Source: Sceloporus undulatus (taxonomy: Eukaryota > Chordata > Lepidosauria > Squamata > Phrynosomatidae). Taken from it: a stretch of DNA of 64,000 bases. Below, in pieces: positions 1-11,100 of this stretch (the stretch's first letter is position 1; every line of letters begins with the position of its first letter). The stretch lies in contig NC_056523.1 of the NCBI RefSeq assembly GCF_019175285.1, forward strand, positions 123,077,896 to 123,141,895, read 5' to 3'. A program made the translations under genes and the position numbers. The notes beneath the pieces are model-generated. The model ran no database searches. It worked only from the letters and a program-made list of their open reading frames with translations, and was not told the origin of the DNA.

Positions 1-479
1 GGTAGTACCTGGTATGATTTTTGAACCCACTGAGGCTTTTATTATATTACTTTATGGTATTTCAGTTAAAGTGGTGTGCCTGGATTGCTGTTTACTGTTC
101 ATTCATCAGCTTTGCCAATTCTAGAAGCTCAGAAGACACCAAACAGATGATGAGCAGTTTCATGTGAGTCATACTCTTTTAGTTCTTCCTTTCAGACTTT
201 TACTGAGTCCTGGGTCCTTTTATTGCATTGTTGTGTTACCACTTCTGTCTAACAACACTTTGGTTAAAAATCTAAGGTTGTTCAATAATCCTAACTATGT
301 AGACTCCAGTGACATCAAATGTTCTTTTTAAATTAATGAGACCAAAGGCTTTTATTTTTTATCAACAATGAAATGTAGTTGGAAATGGAAAGTCTAGCTT
401 CTTCTTTCACTATATACCACTGTGTTTTGACTTAATGAATGCCTGTTCCTGTTCCCACTTTCTTTTGTATCCGTTATAC

Positions 480-985
480 TAATGCTAAAGTGGTTGGGTA
501 GGTTTTTCCCTTGTTTTGAATAGCTTTTTAATTACCAGGGATCCCTGCTATGTATCTCATGTCTTCAGTATTATCATGTGTGCTGAACATTTCTAGTCTG
601 TAGGCCATTGTGCTGTTTTCCATATTTGTTGGCAGATTGTTTGTAGAATTTGGATCAATACTGTCTGTAAGGGTTGAGACAGGTTTGTTGGTTAACCACT
701 TATTTCTGCTAATTTATTTCACTGAAGTGCTTTTAGAGCAGTTTCCATTTAATTTTCTGAAATGCTATGTTCTTCACCTAAAGGTTCTTCTCTGAAGAAA
801 TGTATAGGTCTTTCATCTTTTTAGTATAACTTTTCAGCATATTGCTTCCATCATCTTTTTATTTTGTTCTGATCATATAATGTGCATCCCTACTCTTAGT
901 TTAATTTTTCAATTGATTTCTTGGATCTTGTGGAAGAAATCTCTTCTTCTACCTTTTTAGGTAATATCAGTTACCAATCTGGTAA
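480..985 (-). mobile_element. Decayed RTE/BovB-type LINE fragment
   Basis: Read on the minus strand, this T-rich stretch follows the remembered BovB reverse-transcriptase region: a part rich in AAGATCCAAGAAAT, then a part resembling GAAATATGGAAAAC followed by CAATGGCCTACAGACT. No long frame is left, so it is old. The resemblance may continue more weakly to about position 250. The family call is from memory of the consensus. Confidence 0.5.
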
Positions 986-1045
986 ACTCCCTTTTCTTGG
1001 TTAAGCGTCAGCTCTGTCTTTTTTTCCTAGAAAGGGGCACTTCAC

Positions 1046-1090
<45 letters not shown>

Positions 1091-1290
1091 CTTTATTTAT
1101 ATAGCGCTGTAAATTTACACAGCGCTGTACATACAATCTTTTAGTTAGACAGTTCCCTGCCCTCAGGCTTACAATCTAAGAAGACACGACACAAAAGGAG
1201 AAGGGAAAGGTGGTGGGGAATGGGATCAGGTCCAGCAGTTCTTCTCCACCTCCGAGGCCTGGACCAAGGCAGATGGACTGGAGAAAGGGC
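1046..1290. repeat. (TTA)n microsatellite joined to an interspersed repeat
   Basis: About fourteen TTA units (1046-1089) run straight into a block with the motif ATATAGCGCTGTAAATTTAC and a second AGCGCTGTACA. A trinucleotide run joined to a fixed body suggests the tail of a retroposed element in minus orientation. I recognise the block as a common vertebrate interspersed repeat but cannot name its family. Confidence 0.45.
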
Positions 1291-2394
1291 TTGGCTTCTT
1301 AATATTTTAGATTAACTATGTTAAATTGCATGTGATAGCGACAACTAATTTAAAGTTTAACTATTCTAAGTAGTCTGTCACAGGTTGAAGATGTCCCTGA
1401 TCACGTGTGGTGATTATATATATAATTTTGACCACACACTTGGTAATTTTTTGGTTATGTGTGGAATTCGTTCTGTTGCCATTACTATTTGGGCTTCTGT
1501 TTTCAATGTAATGCTGTGTATTCTGTTCTGATTATTTTATCCATCTCTCTCCTTTTTCCAGGTTGTCTATCTCTGCTGTAGTGATGTCCTATCTTCAGAA
1601 CCCCCAGCCCATGTCTCCTCCTTGGTAAAGTGCTAGCCATTCTCTTCAGATCTCCTCTTACAAAGGAGAGGTGCCCTCTCTGTTGAGAGAGGACAATTTT
1701 CTCAGGCAATGCAGATCCACTTGCACAAGTGTAGTGTTGCAAAAGTATTGGGAATTCTCATTTTGAATTGTCAGTAAAATTGTCGTTGTGAAAGAGCTTT
1801 GCCTACAATGCTGTATTGTTTTTGTGTATTAATAGTGCATTGCACTTGAATACCAGTTTTGCCCTCAGCTAAATAATTATTTTCAGTGAGCTCTCACTGT
1901 ATATCACATACTGCTTGGGCTGTCTTTCCAGCTTTCTTGTTCAGAAAGAGCAACCTGAACTTCATTAAAACAGTTAAAAGAAAGATCAGCTTTTAGGACC
2001 CAGAATTGAAGCCAATTAGTATACAGGAAAAATGGTCTTCTGGGAAACATCTTTAAAGTGGTAGTGGTTGGCAGCTTCCCACTGCATCCTGCAGTCAGAG
2101 CAGGAGGGCTGTAGAGGCATGTTACCAAACAACTTCTAACGTTACTACTTTCAGCTTCTAACATCTACAGTGACTTTTCTAAACACTGGCTTTATACACA
2201 AGCCTTGGGATAGCAGGAATCTGTCCTTCAATTTATATGAAGAATGTTGGATCTGAACAGAGATTAAATTGGTGCTCATACTCAAGGCCACATGAGATCA
2301 GTTTCATTTTATATGCCAGACATCAGTGTGTGTATGAATACACATACAACTGTTTGTGGTTAAACACAGTGGAGAAATGGTTATTTTTCTGCAG

Positions 2395-2425
<31 letters not shown>

Positions 2426-3205
2426 CTGCTGATGCCGTTTTGTGCTAGAGTTAATACAATAAAAAATGGGGTGGTAGAGTGGATTCCAATATTTTTTTAG
2501 CGATTCCCTTTTACACAGGCAGGGATGATCTGATATCAAGCAAAAAGCCTTGAAGCAGCACCTCTGCCCTTTGCTGGAAGGCAGCGTTCTTTGTCTAAGG
2601 GCTGGAATGCAGCTGTTGATTCATGCCTTTTCTCCTCCTCCCCCTTTGCCTTTCTGGCTTCTTGCCAAATCCTTCTCCCACATATCTTTCTTGCAGAGGG
2701 GAGTAAGGAGGCCCAGTTGTTCTAGGCAAAGCTGGAATATTAAGGAAAGAGTGGGTTGCAGATCAGGACCAAGAGGCATTACCTGTGGTAGGGAGGAAAC
2801 CTGATCTGAGAGCATAAGAGAATGAAGGGCATGTGGGGATTTCTCAGTACAACTGGTGGGGAGAGACATGAGTTTTTATAGTTCATATTAGCACATTTGC
2901 AGAAAGGACACACACAAGTACAAAGCTCCATGGCATAAATATGAAAGGGCAGTTCCCCGCTCATGCACTTTCGAGGACGTGTATTCAAGATCACTTAATA
3001 GGGATTAGTTTTGGATTGCTGCCTGTTTTAACAGGCTTTGCTGCTCTGCCACAAGAATTAAACAAATGAAGCTTTCTCCAGCACGGAAGAGAAATGCTTC
3101 ACCTAATTTCTGTGGGTGGCTGAGGGTATCCAGGGCATAAAAAACAGACCCAAGGTGAAAAAAGGAGGCAATTGTCAGGGAAAATCCCTACCGCTGGTAT
3201 TGTAC
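1291..3205. other. Intergenic stretch, no gene seen
   Basis: No convincing exon, RNA gene or complete repeat was seen. There is a (GT)n microsatellite at about 2402-2425. All open frames are short and show no recognisable protein. Confidence 0.5.
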
Positions 3206-3352
3206 TCTAGTACACTGGTTCCCAAACTTTGTTTCTCCAAATGTTTTTGGATTTCAGCTCCCAGAAGCCACAGCCAGGTGGGTCAAATATCAGGAATTCT
3301 GGAAGCTTAATTCCCAAACATCTGGATGACTAAAGTTTGGGAATCACCGCTG
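3206..3352. mobile_element. hAT-like foldback MITE
   Basis: The left end reads CACTGGTTCCCAAACTTTG and the right end, inverted, reads CAGCGGTGATTCCCAAAC, enclosing about 120 bases that include a CCCAGAAGCCACAG block. The same family occurs at 53625-53758 with a clear 8-base target duplication. Here the duplication is not clear. A (CA)n run follows at 3362-3388. Confidence 0.5.
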
Positions 3353-3540
3353 TAGTGTGTGTACACACACACACACACACACACACAGAGAGAGAGTATG
3401 GTATATACCATATTTCCCTAAGGAAGTAGACTTTAGGAAAGCTCATGCTGCCAACTTCTTTCTTTCAGTTAGTCTCAAAGGTGCTACAAGATCTGTCTAC
3501 ATACTGATTCTGCAGAGTAACACAGCTATATCTTGGGTGG

Positions 3541-3810
3541 TGTTCCCACTGGCCTAAAATGTCGATTAGGATGCGAATTAAGGGGGCATCGTTCCCATTT
3601 AACCCCGAATCCGATATGCATTGCCCCGGAATCGTTCCCATTCAGTTTCGAATCTGATTCGGGTTTTATTTTATAATCTGGATTATATGCCTATAAACCG
3701 GTTTAAAAAAACAGTAGGTTTTAAAGCGGATTATTTTTGCTCCCGGCGTCTGATTTGCGGTATCCGAATGGGAATGACAAGGGTGTCTGATTCGGGAACC
3801 TGGAGATGGG
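3541..3810. other. Possible CpG-bearing DNA element
   Basis: This stretch differs from its surroundings in holding many CpG-containing words such as CCGAATCCGAT and TTCGAATCTGATTCGG, with short inverted repeats between its halves. A weakly similar block beginning CATTCCCACTGCAG lies near 33305. A non-autonomous DNA transposon is likely, but the ends were not resolved. Confidence 0.25.
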
Positions 3811-4439
3811 AGGAGCAGCGCTCAAGGGGCTGGCCTGGGGGGTGTCACCCTCTTTGTTCTCTTTCTGCATCGCCAGTGCCATTTTCTTCCATTCGCATAG
3901 CCTTTACCCCGGTGGATTGCAACCTCCCCTCTGTTCCACATTCATAGACCGATGTGTGAGGAGAGCCATTGAACACCATTTTTAACTATTATTTTTTCTT
4001 TTTTTTGCCTCTGCCTGAGCGCCTGAGCAGATGGGCTTTGCAGTACATGCCTGCTTGATTGCCCCTCAGACAGCCCAGGGAGCAATAGGGAGGCAAAGGG
4101 ATTTGGGGGAATGGAGGCTCCTTCTCTCTTTCCCAGAGGAACTATGGGAAGACACAGGAGAGCCTGGACACCCAGGGATCTGAGGGGGGGAATCGAGCCG
4201 TCTCTTCTCTCTTCCCCAAAGAGTCTCTCCCCACTGAAGCCCGCTGCCTTTCCCTCTTGATCCGATTTGCCAAGACTGGGCTTTGGATGCAGAGTCTCTT
4301 TCCACTGAAACAGTAGGTTGTGTGTGTGTGTGTATAAAGTAAATTATAAAGTAACAACTTTTTTTTAATTTATGAAAAAAAACTCATCTGTAGTTCCAAA
4401 CCCACTGTAGAAATACAGTAATACAGTTTGAGACCCCTT

Positions 4440-4692
4440 AACCTGCCCTGGCTCAGTACTAAGGAATTATGGGAACTGTTGTGTTTGTGAGACATTTATC
4501 CTCCTCTGCCAGAGAGTGCTGGTGCCATAATAAACTACCATTCCCAGGAGCTGTATAGCCTGTGAGTTGTAGTTTGTTGTGGCACCACCAATGGTGCCAC
4601 AACAAACTACAGTTCCTAGAATTCCACAGCATGAAGCCATGGCAGTTAAAGTGGTTTCAAAACAGATTATTCCTGCAGTGCAGACGCAACCT
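4440..4692. mobile_element. hAT-like foldback MITE (family of 23561 and 23820)
   Basis: It contains the recurring block CATGGCAGTTAAAGTGG followed by ATTATTCCTGCAGTGCAGAC at its right end, and internal complementary words around ACAACAAACTACAGTTCC and GGAACTGTTGTG. The same architecture recurs at 23074-24040. An internal palindrome (GGTGCCAC near 4582 and 4594) gives it a double-hairpin look. Confidence 0.5.
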
Positions 4693-5331
4693 TATTGGAC
4701 ACCTATTTTGAAACTGTGGCGGGCGTCCTGCGCCTTTAAGGCAGAGCCCTGTTCCCCCTTCCCTTGTCTATTTTGGCTCGCCCCTGTTTTCGTTTCCGCC
4801 ATCCTGTTCCGCCTGCGGTGCCAGGAAATTCCCCGCTTCCGCACTAGCCGGCCAGAAGGAAAGGAAAGGAAGGGAAGGCAGGAAGGAAGGCGCCTGGAGG
4901 GAAAAGTTTCAGCCTGTGCCTCCCCCCATGGCTCACCACCCAGAAGCAGGGGACCAGACTTAGCCCTCCTTTTCCAGGCCTCCATTCCAACCTTTCTGCC
5001 CTGGAGGGATTCCAAAACATCGATTTGCAGCATGGCTAAGAAGCATGGGTTTGCATTTATATATGAGTGTTTTGAGCTTTTATTTGCTGGCCCAGGCTGT
5101 TGGATATTGTGCAGATGTGGGCAGACTATGGTTTTTTAAGGCCCTCACCAGTTCCAATTCCACATCTGGAGGGCACCTGATTTCCACCCTTGCTTTACCC
5201 TTTTATTCCACATGGGGCTAATCATTGATAAAGGAGATCCCCCCCCTTCTCAAAGCATGCTTGAATGCTATTTCACATATGTTCCTTTATCCCTGACATT
5301 AAAAAATAACTCTGGAGGAAAGAGACTACAT

Positions 5332-5653
5332 CAGTGTTTCTCAAACTGGAGGCAGGATCCGGATTGGGGGGAGGGTAAAAGTGTTGCTAAAGGGGAGGGC
5401 ACAAAACTTGGAGGCCCTGATCCCTCCCCCATCCCTTTTCTGTTCTGGAAGGAAAATGCATTTGGAGCCTCTACTTGAGAAATAGGAGAACTATTTCCTT
5501 ATATGAAAATATTAATACACATGAGTGTGTGAATGAAAATACACAAACTAAACAAACTAAATATTTTTATTCATATACTACCGTACATCAAGCGGGGGCA
5601 TGATCTCGGGATGTAAAGGTGGTCGCAAGGGTAAAAAGTTTTGAGAACCACCG
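5332..5653. mobile_element. hAT-like non-autonomous element
   Basis: The left terminus CAGTGTTTCTCAAACTGG matches the inverted right terminus CGGTGGTTCTCAAAACTT. The interior (about 5410-5590) is repeated at 27320-27518, including TATTTCCTTATA and a shared AAATATTTTTATTCATATAC end. Exact flanking duplications are not clear because another element lies directly to the right. Confidence 0.5.
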
Positions 5654-5656
5654 GAC

Positions 5657-5819
5657 CAGGGACGCAGCCAGGATTTTAGGAAGGGGGGGGGGTCCAGACT
5701 AAGTGCCACCATTATAATGGGGCTTGGGTGTGGCAGCACAGCAGCACACACCATTCATTTTTCTAATGGAAGGGGGGGTCCGGACCCCAAGAACCCTCCC
5801 CCCCTTGGCTACGTTCCTG
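5657..5819. mobile_element. hAT-like MITE with G-rich arms
   Basis: The left end is CAGGGACGCAGCCAGGATTT and the inverted right end is CAGGAACGTAGCCAAGGGG. A 7-base direct repeat ACCGGAC flanks it on both sides (about 5650-5656 and 5820-5826), as expected for hAT-type insertion. It sits in the right end of the preceding element. Confidence 0.55.
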
Positions 5820-6847
5820 ACCGGACTGTATGTTTCAGTGCCCAGATGCAGTTCCAAAAAAGGACATAGATTGTATTCCTTGCAAATGGGGAGTGTGTGT
5901 GTGTGTGCAGTATACACATATTTATCTGTGGAGAGGAGTGGATCTGGATTATGTAGCATGGGAGCTGAATGAGTCTTGGGCCATTACTGAAATGCATTGC
6001 TCAAGATAAACATCTCCCTTTGTTTCTCCCAAGGGGAGGTAGCAGAGCTGTATAGCCTGTTTGATAACTACTGAGCTGTAGTGTAACTGGGTAGACCTTT
6101 GCCCTGCAGGCCTTGTTGAATAAAGCCCTGATCTCATCAATAGCACAGCAGCTTTGGGAAAGGATTGTTATTCACTGGGATTAACAGCCAGGACAATCTT
6201 GTCCAGTAAGATTGGAGCGGGTGCTTGAATGTAAGAAGGTATGCCAGACAAGGTGGGAACGTATACAGCTGGGAGAAGCAGTGCATAGCGACTTTTAGGT
6301 TTATAAAATTACATTTTTAGGCAACAAATCTCTGAATCCTGCAGCACCGTGACCATTGGTTGTCAGCTTTTTATAGTTTTGGGGATTCTGAAAGGCTTAG
6401 TCCAAAAAGTAATATTTCTAGGTGCTGGATAACATTTTCCTCCCACTCCCCAATATTTGTTGTTCAAGGAACAGGCAAAACTGTGATGTCAGCATGAGAG
6501 AACCATTTGTTTGGCTGCCACCTTTCCTGCTGGCACCCTCACTTCCTAAGATACAGCAGAGGTCAAGAATCAAGGGTGGGTGAAACTGGCTGCAGAGGAA
6601 GAAAAAGGGAAGTTGCTCAGGGGTGGGGGACAGCTCTGGCTTTGGCACAGGAAGGAAAGCAGTCCCACCCTGTAGTTGCTGCTTCCCCTTGATGTCATCA
6701 TCAGCTAACAGAAAGAGTAATAAGAGCCAAACTGCTGTACCCACACATACGTTATTCATATACGTTTATACTGTATGCTGTTTGTATACATACACAAATA
6801 TCTTCAGCTTCATTCTCTCATACAAGGCCACGTATTAATGGAACTAT

Positions 6848-7080
6848 GGCCTGTTACAGACTGCCAAAATAAAGCTGCTTCGGGTCTCTTTGGAGGTATG
6901 TTGTTTAAATGATGCATGCACCCTAAGAATCCAGAAGCTGCACCAAAGCTGCACTCCAGTGCTTAGGAATGGAGTGTGGCTTTGGCGCGACCTCCGGACT
7001 TTTAGGACCCATGCATCATTTAAATAGCATACCTCCAAAGAGACCCAAAGCAGCTTTATTTTGGCAGTCTGTAACAGGCC
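6848..7080. mobile_element. Long-TIR foldback DNA transposon (GGCCTGTTACAG family)
   Basis: Both ends carry GGCCTGTTACAGACTGCC in inverted orientation, and the match continues inward through AAAATAAAGCTGCTT and CTCTTTGGAGGTATG, so the whole 233-base unit folds into one long imperfect hairpin. There is no coding capacity. The flanks (TAT at left, TAA at right) would suit an imperfect 3-base duplication of the Harbinger type, but the superfamily is not settled. Related copies are at 32275-32614, 35907-36262 and 57061-57367. Confidence 0.6.
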
Positions 7081-7585
7081 TAAATATACTTGGATTATAT
7101 ATATCAAGAAAATAATTCTAAAGTGTGTGTTTATATTCAGAACAGACAGAACTGGGCTAAGATGTTTTGTTACATGAGACTAAAGACAAGATAGTACATG
7201 CATACACCCACCCACACATCCACATACAATAGCGAACAGAACTGGCTATCTAATCTTTCTTCAATTTTTATGAAGGAAGAGCATCTTCAATCTCATGTTA
7301 GGAAATGCAGGACAGTTGCCAAGCACACAATTATTTCCTAATGTCACTTCCCACATCTGCAATCTGAGGTGACTGCCTTACTTTGCCCAATGGCAGGGCC
7401 AGTTGTGGATTGATAGACCAAGGCCCTGGCTTTTGTTCCCTACAGTAACCTGTCAGCAAGTCCCATTGCTAAAGTTGGAGCTCTCTTGCCATGATCTCCT
7501 TGTTTTTCATCTAAATTAAGCTAACAATAGGAAGAGAGCTTTGGAACAAGTGCCCACTGCGTAATAATCCCTGCCCCACAAGCAT

Positions 7586-7792
7586 GTTGTTTGTTGCTGT
7601 TGTATGCCTTCAAGTCATTTCTGACTTCTGATGACCATAAAGTGAACCTATCATTGGGTTTCCTGGGGCTGAGATTGTGTGACTTGCCCAAAGTCACTCA
7701 ATGTGTTTCGTGGATGAGGGGTGAATTGAACCCAAGTTTCCAGAGTTATAGTCCAACACTCAAGCCACTGCACTGTGCTGTCTACCACAAGC
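7586..7792 (-). mobile_element. tRNA-derived squamate SINE
   Basis: On the minus strand it has the family order: head ending in a degenerate B box, then the GACTTTGGGCAAGTCACAC block, then the tail GACTTGAAGGCATACAAC with short CAACAAACAA-like repeats. The same element occurs at least ten more times in this window in both orientations. Confidence 0.65.
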
Positions 7793-7889
7793 ATATACAT
7801 TTCTATTGACAAAAAAGCAATGTTGATGTCCCTAATAGACTTACAAATGTATGGACAAACTATCCAGGGGAGTAGATGCAAGGCATATA

Positions 7890-8144
7890 CAGTGGTACCC
7901 CGGGTTACGAATGTAATTCGTTCCGCGGCGCCGTTCGTAACCCGAAAAATTTCGCTAGCCGAAAAAGCCATAGCCGCTAGCGCTGAAAGCCGCGATTTCG
8001 TGTGAAAAAGCGCCGAAAAGCACCAAAAATTTTTTCGTAAGCCGGAAAAAAAAACGTAACCCGAAACAGTTTTTTCCTATTTATTTTTTTTTCGTATCCC
8101 GGAAATTTCGTAACGCGGTGATTTCGTATCCCGGGGTACCACTG
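7890..8144. mobile_element. Tc/mariner (Tigger-like) MITE with TA duplication
   Basis: It starts CAGTGGTACCCCGGGTTACG and ends with the inverse of CAGTGGTACCCCGGGATACG. It is flanked by TA on each side (7888-7889 and 8145-8146). The interior is CpG-rich and repeats TTCGTAA/TTCGTATCCCGG words. TA duplication and CAG termini fit the TcMar-Tigger group. The well-preserved CpGs suggest it is not very old. Confidence 0.65.
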
Positions 8145-8149
8145 TAATG

Positions 8150-11100
8150 CTTCCTACATCTATGTCCAATGTGGGTTTTCCTTGCATAGCAAATGCGGGT
8201 GGGGGGAATTGTTGGTGGGGCAGCGGGAGAGAATGCGGTAGGGATTCCATTCCTTGTCTTGAATATAAAAGTTCTCTGCTCTTATACTCGAGAACGAATT
8301 ATTTTCCACACATCCTGTGAACAGAAACAACAGGTGTGAGACTGAGTTTTCTGTAAACAATGTTTCTAGGAGGTGAGATCTGGGTCATTTATAGAGAAAG
8401 CAGAGAGATTGCCTGATTGTCGACTGCTGTGTTGGGGGGGGGGGTTAGTGGTGGTTGTGTGTGTATGTTTGTTTTGCTTCCAAATCCATTAGAGATTATT
8501 GTGATTAGACAAAGGTTGCAATATGAACTTTGGATATGCTCTGAAGGAGACCAGGCAGCAACCGTCCAAAGTACTAAACACAGGCTTATGTTAGTGTTTT
8601 TGACCCTTTCCCTTTTGAAGCTGCACAACCATTGGAGATCCCACTCACCTCACATTTCTCCTTGCATTTTATCAGGCTTTTGCCAAGCTGCCTGTTGCTC
8701 CAAGCTGACTGGCAGTGTGCCTAAGCTGAAATGTGCAAGTGACGCCCTACTAGGGCGAGGGACAAGAAAGAGTCAGTCCGTTCCCAAGGCACCTCCCTAA
8801 GCCTGTCCCCGTGAGTGTCTGGCATGTGCAGCCTGACAGTGCAGGAAGGGGAAGCTGGAGCTGCAGGAGAAGTGGTGTTGGTTGTATTCAGGTAGAAGGG
8901 CATTGCCCAAGATGGGAGGAGGACACTCTTCAAATCAAAGCATTTTCTGCCATCGAGAGGCACAATCAATCAGAACAGCAGGAAAAGAATAGAATATCCT
9001 ATCCAGCAGGAGGAAATTCAGAATTTGCACTTGTTCATGTTTCTGAAAGACATGCAAGTTCCTTCCAGGAATTTGAAAAGTCCTGTTGCTCTCAGTAGGC
9101 ATTATATTCTAGCAACACAGGTTTCTTCCATATCATAATTCAAAAAGTGATTTAAATTATAAAGGAAAGAAAGAGGCATTCATGACCTCTGCTTTCTTCT
9201 CCCCTCCCCCATCACTTTAAAAGTTAAAGAAGTACATGGGTAAGCTGACCAAGGTTACAATCCCAGCTTCCATTAGACATGATTTAAAAAAATTATTTTC
9301 CAACCTCTTTTGTCTCCTCAAAAGCTGAAGAAGGTAGTGTGACTTGATGGCATCCTTTTTCTCCACCTAGCACTGTAGTGGTCTTGTCTGTTCAGGGCTG
9401 GAAACATTCAAATTTTGTGGTTTAGAGTAAGGTTGACTACTAGGACACAAATTCTGCCTGCTCCCCAAGAGGCGATGATTCCCTCACTGTCGAGGTCCCT
9501 GTTCTGAAGTGGAGTTCCTGAGGAGTGCTAAGCAAATTGAGGGGCTGTGTATAGATTTTCATATGAGACATTGAATATTAGCATTTTCACTTTTATCACA
9601 AAAATTAAAATCACACTTCTAGTTTGCTACACACCCAGCTTGCTCGAAAGATGGCTTTAGGTTAGGAATAGATAAACAACCAAATGTACAAATGACAATC
9701 TCTGCATTCATTGTACAAAGTATTTAAAACATGACAGGGAAATGTCCATGTGTGAAATTTGCCTCACTTGTCTGGTTACATCATGCACTAGTTTGTTTTT
9801 ATTTTTTGGTGTATGCATAATCTTCTGTTATTCATGCAGTATAGCATGGGGCAAAAGTAATGAAATCATTGTTTTCATTTGCTGTTGGGGATCTCCAGTT
9901 TTTTAAAATCTGAGAGTAGTTGTTCAGTGTATATAGATTCAGCTGTGTATGTCTATCATTAATGATTTGAAATACAGGACATGGGTTCAAAGAGGTCATG
10001 TGACTCGTATGAAGTTTGGGTCCCTGGAAGAGTCTGGACTTGAGGCCCCTTCTTAATACTAACTCACTAGATTTTGTTTCTGGGGGGCATGGGACAGGAG
10101 AAATACGACAACACCAGGAGTCCTAGCTTCTAGCATAACCTGCTCTAGCTGTGGGTTTACGCAGCCTGTCTACAAAGCAGTTTCCCATGGGTGCTAATTA
10201 TTCCAAGGTGTGGCCCATAATTGCTCAGGTTGGAGCCTTTTAATGAGGCTGTCTGGCTGCTCCCTGCCCATGATAATATTCAGTAGTAATTCCACATGCT
10301 GAGAAGTGGAGTAATCGTGGGATTTTAGCCTGCTCCAGCTACATGGCATGAGAAGAATGGCAAGGGCACACCCACTCGGGTTAGAAGAGGCTGGACAAAG
10401 GATAACCACTCTGAATAAAAACCTTGAGCAACTTCTGTACTATCTAGACTGGTTGGTATGTCACAAAGACATACTGAGACACAGGTGGGGTACATGATAA
10501 GAGTGGCTTCTGCCTGAATGATAGAATGAATTAAGCTAAACGATCACTAAAACAAAAACTGAGCTTCCTTTGACTGACATTTATCACTCATGGCAAATAG
10601 TTAAGTAAAGGACAGTAATTAGTTTCATTTTTCAGTCATACAAGGATCTGTAGGATGGGTCCAAATTCCTGCATTAGCATGGCTGAGTGGGGATTCAAAC
10701 ACTCTTTTTGCTTCTTACTAAAGAGAGAAAGAAATTCAATGAAACCAACAGAAAGAAAAAAAAATTCTATACCTGTTAAAAATATGTTGTGGTCTTAGAA
10801 ATAACTAATATAGGAGAGAGTTGTGATCATAAGAATCTTATGAGACTGTAGGTACAAACACACTTTCCATCACTTTCTCCCCTTTCCTTTCTTCTCTCCC
10901 CCCCCCCTCCGCTGCCCTTCACTCAGTGAGAACACAGGAACTTCAGCAGGTGCCGGATGCGGAACAGGCCATCCGCTTTGGTATCCTGTCTTCTGGGTAG
11001 CCAAAGCACAGGAAATCAACCTGATTGCATTTGGTGTGCTAGGCTCTTCCTTGTTCTATAATACCCATATCCTCGCTTAGATTTTTTTCCCCTTTCATTG

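Noticed and set aside
1-480. Possible CACNA1A 3' UTR at the left edge, expected from human gene order
   Set aside because: No recognisable coding or UTR sequence was seen; the neighbouring sequence is better explained by an old LINE.
4579-5139. 186-residue frame on the plus strand
   Set aside because: It begins inside a foldback MITE, matches no known protein and has no splice or codon support.
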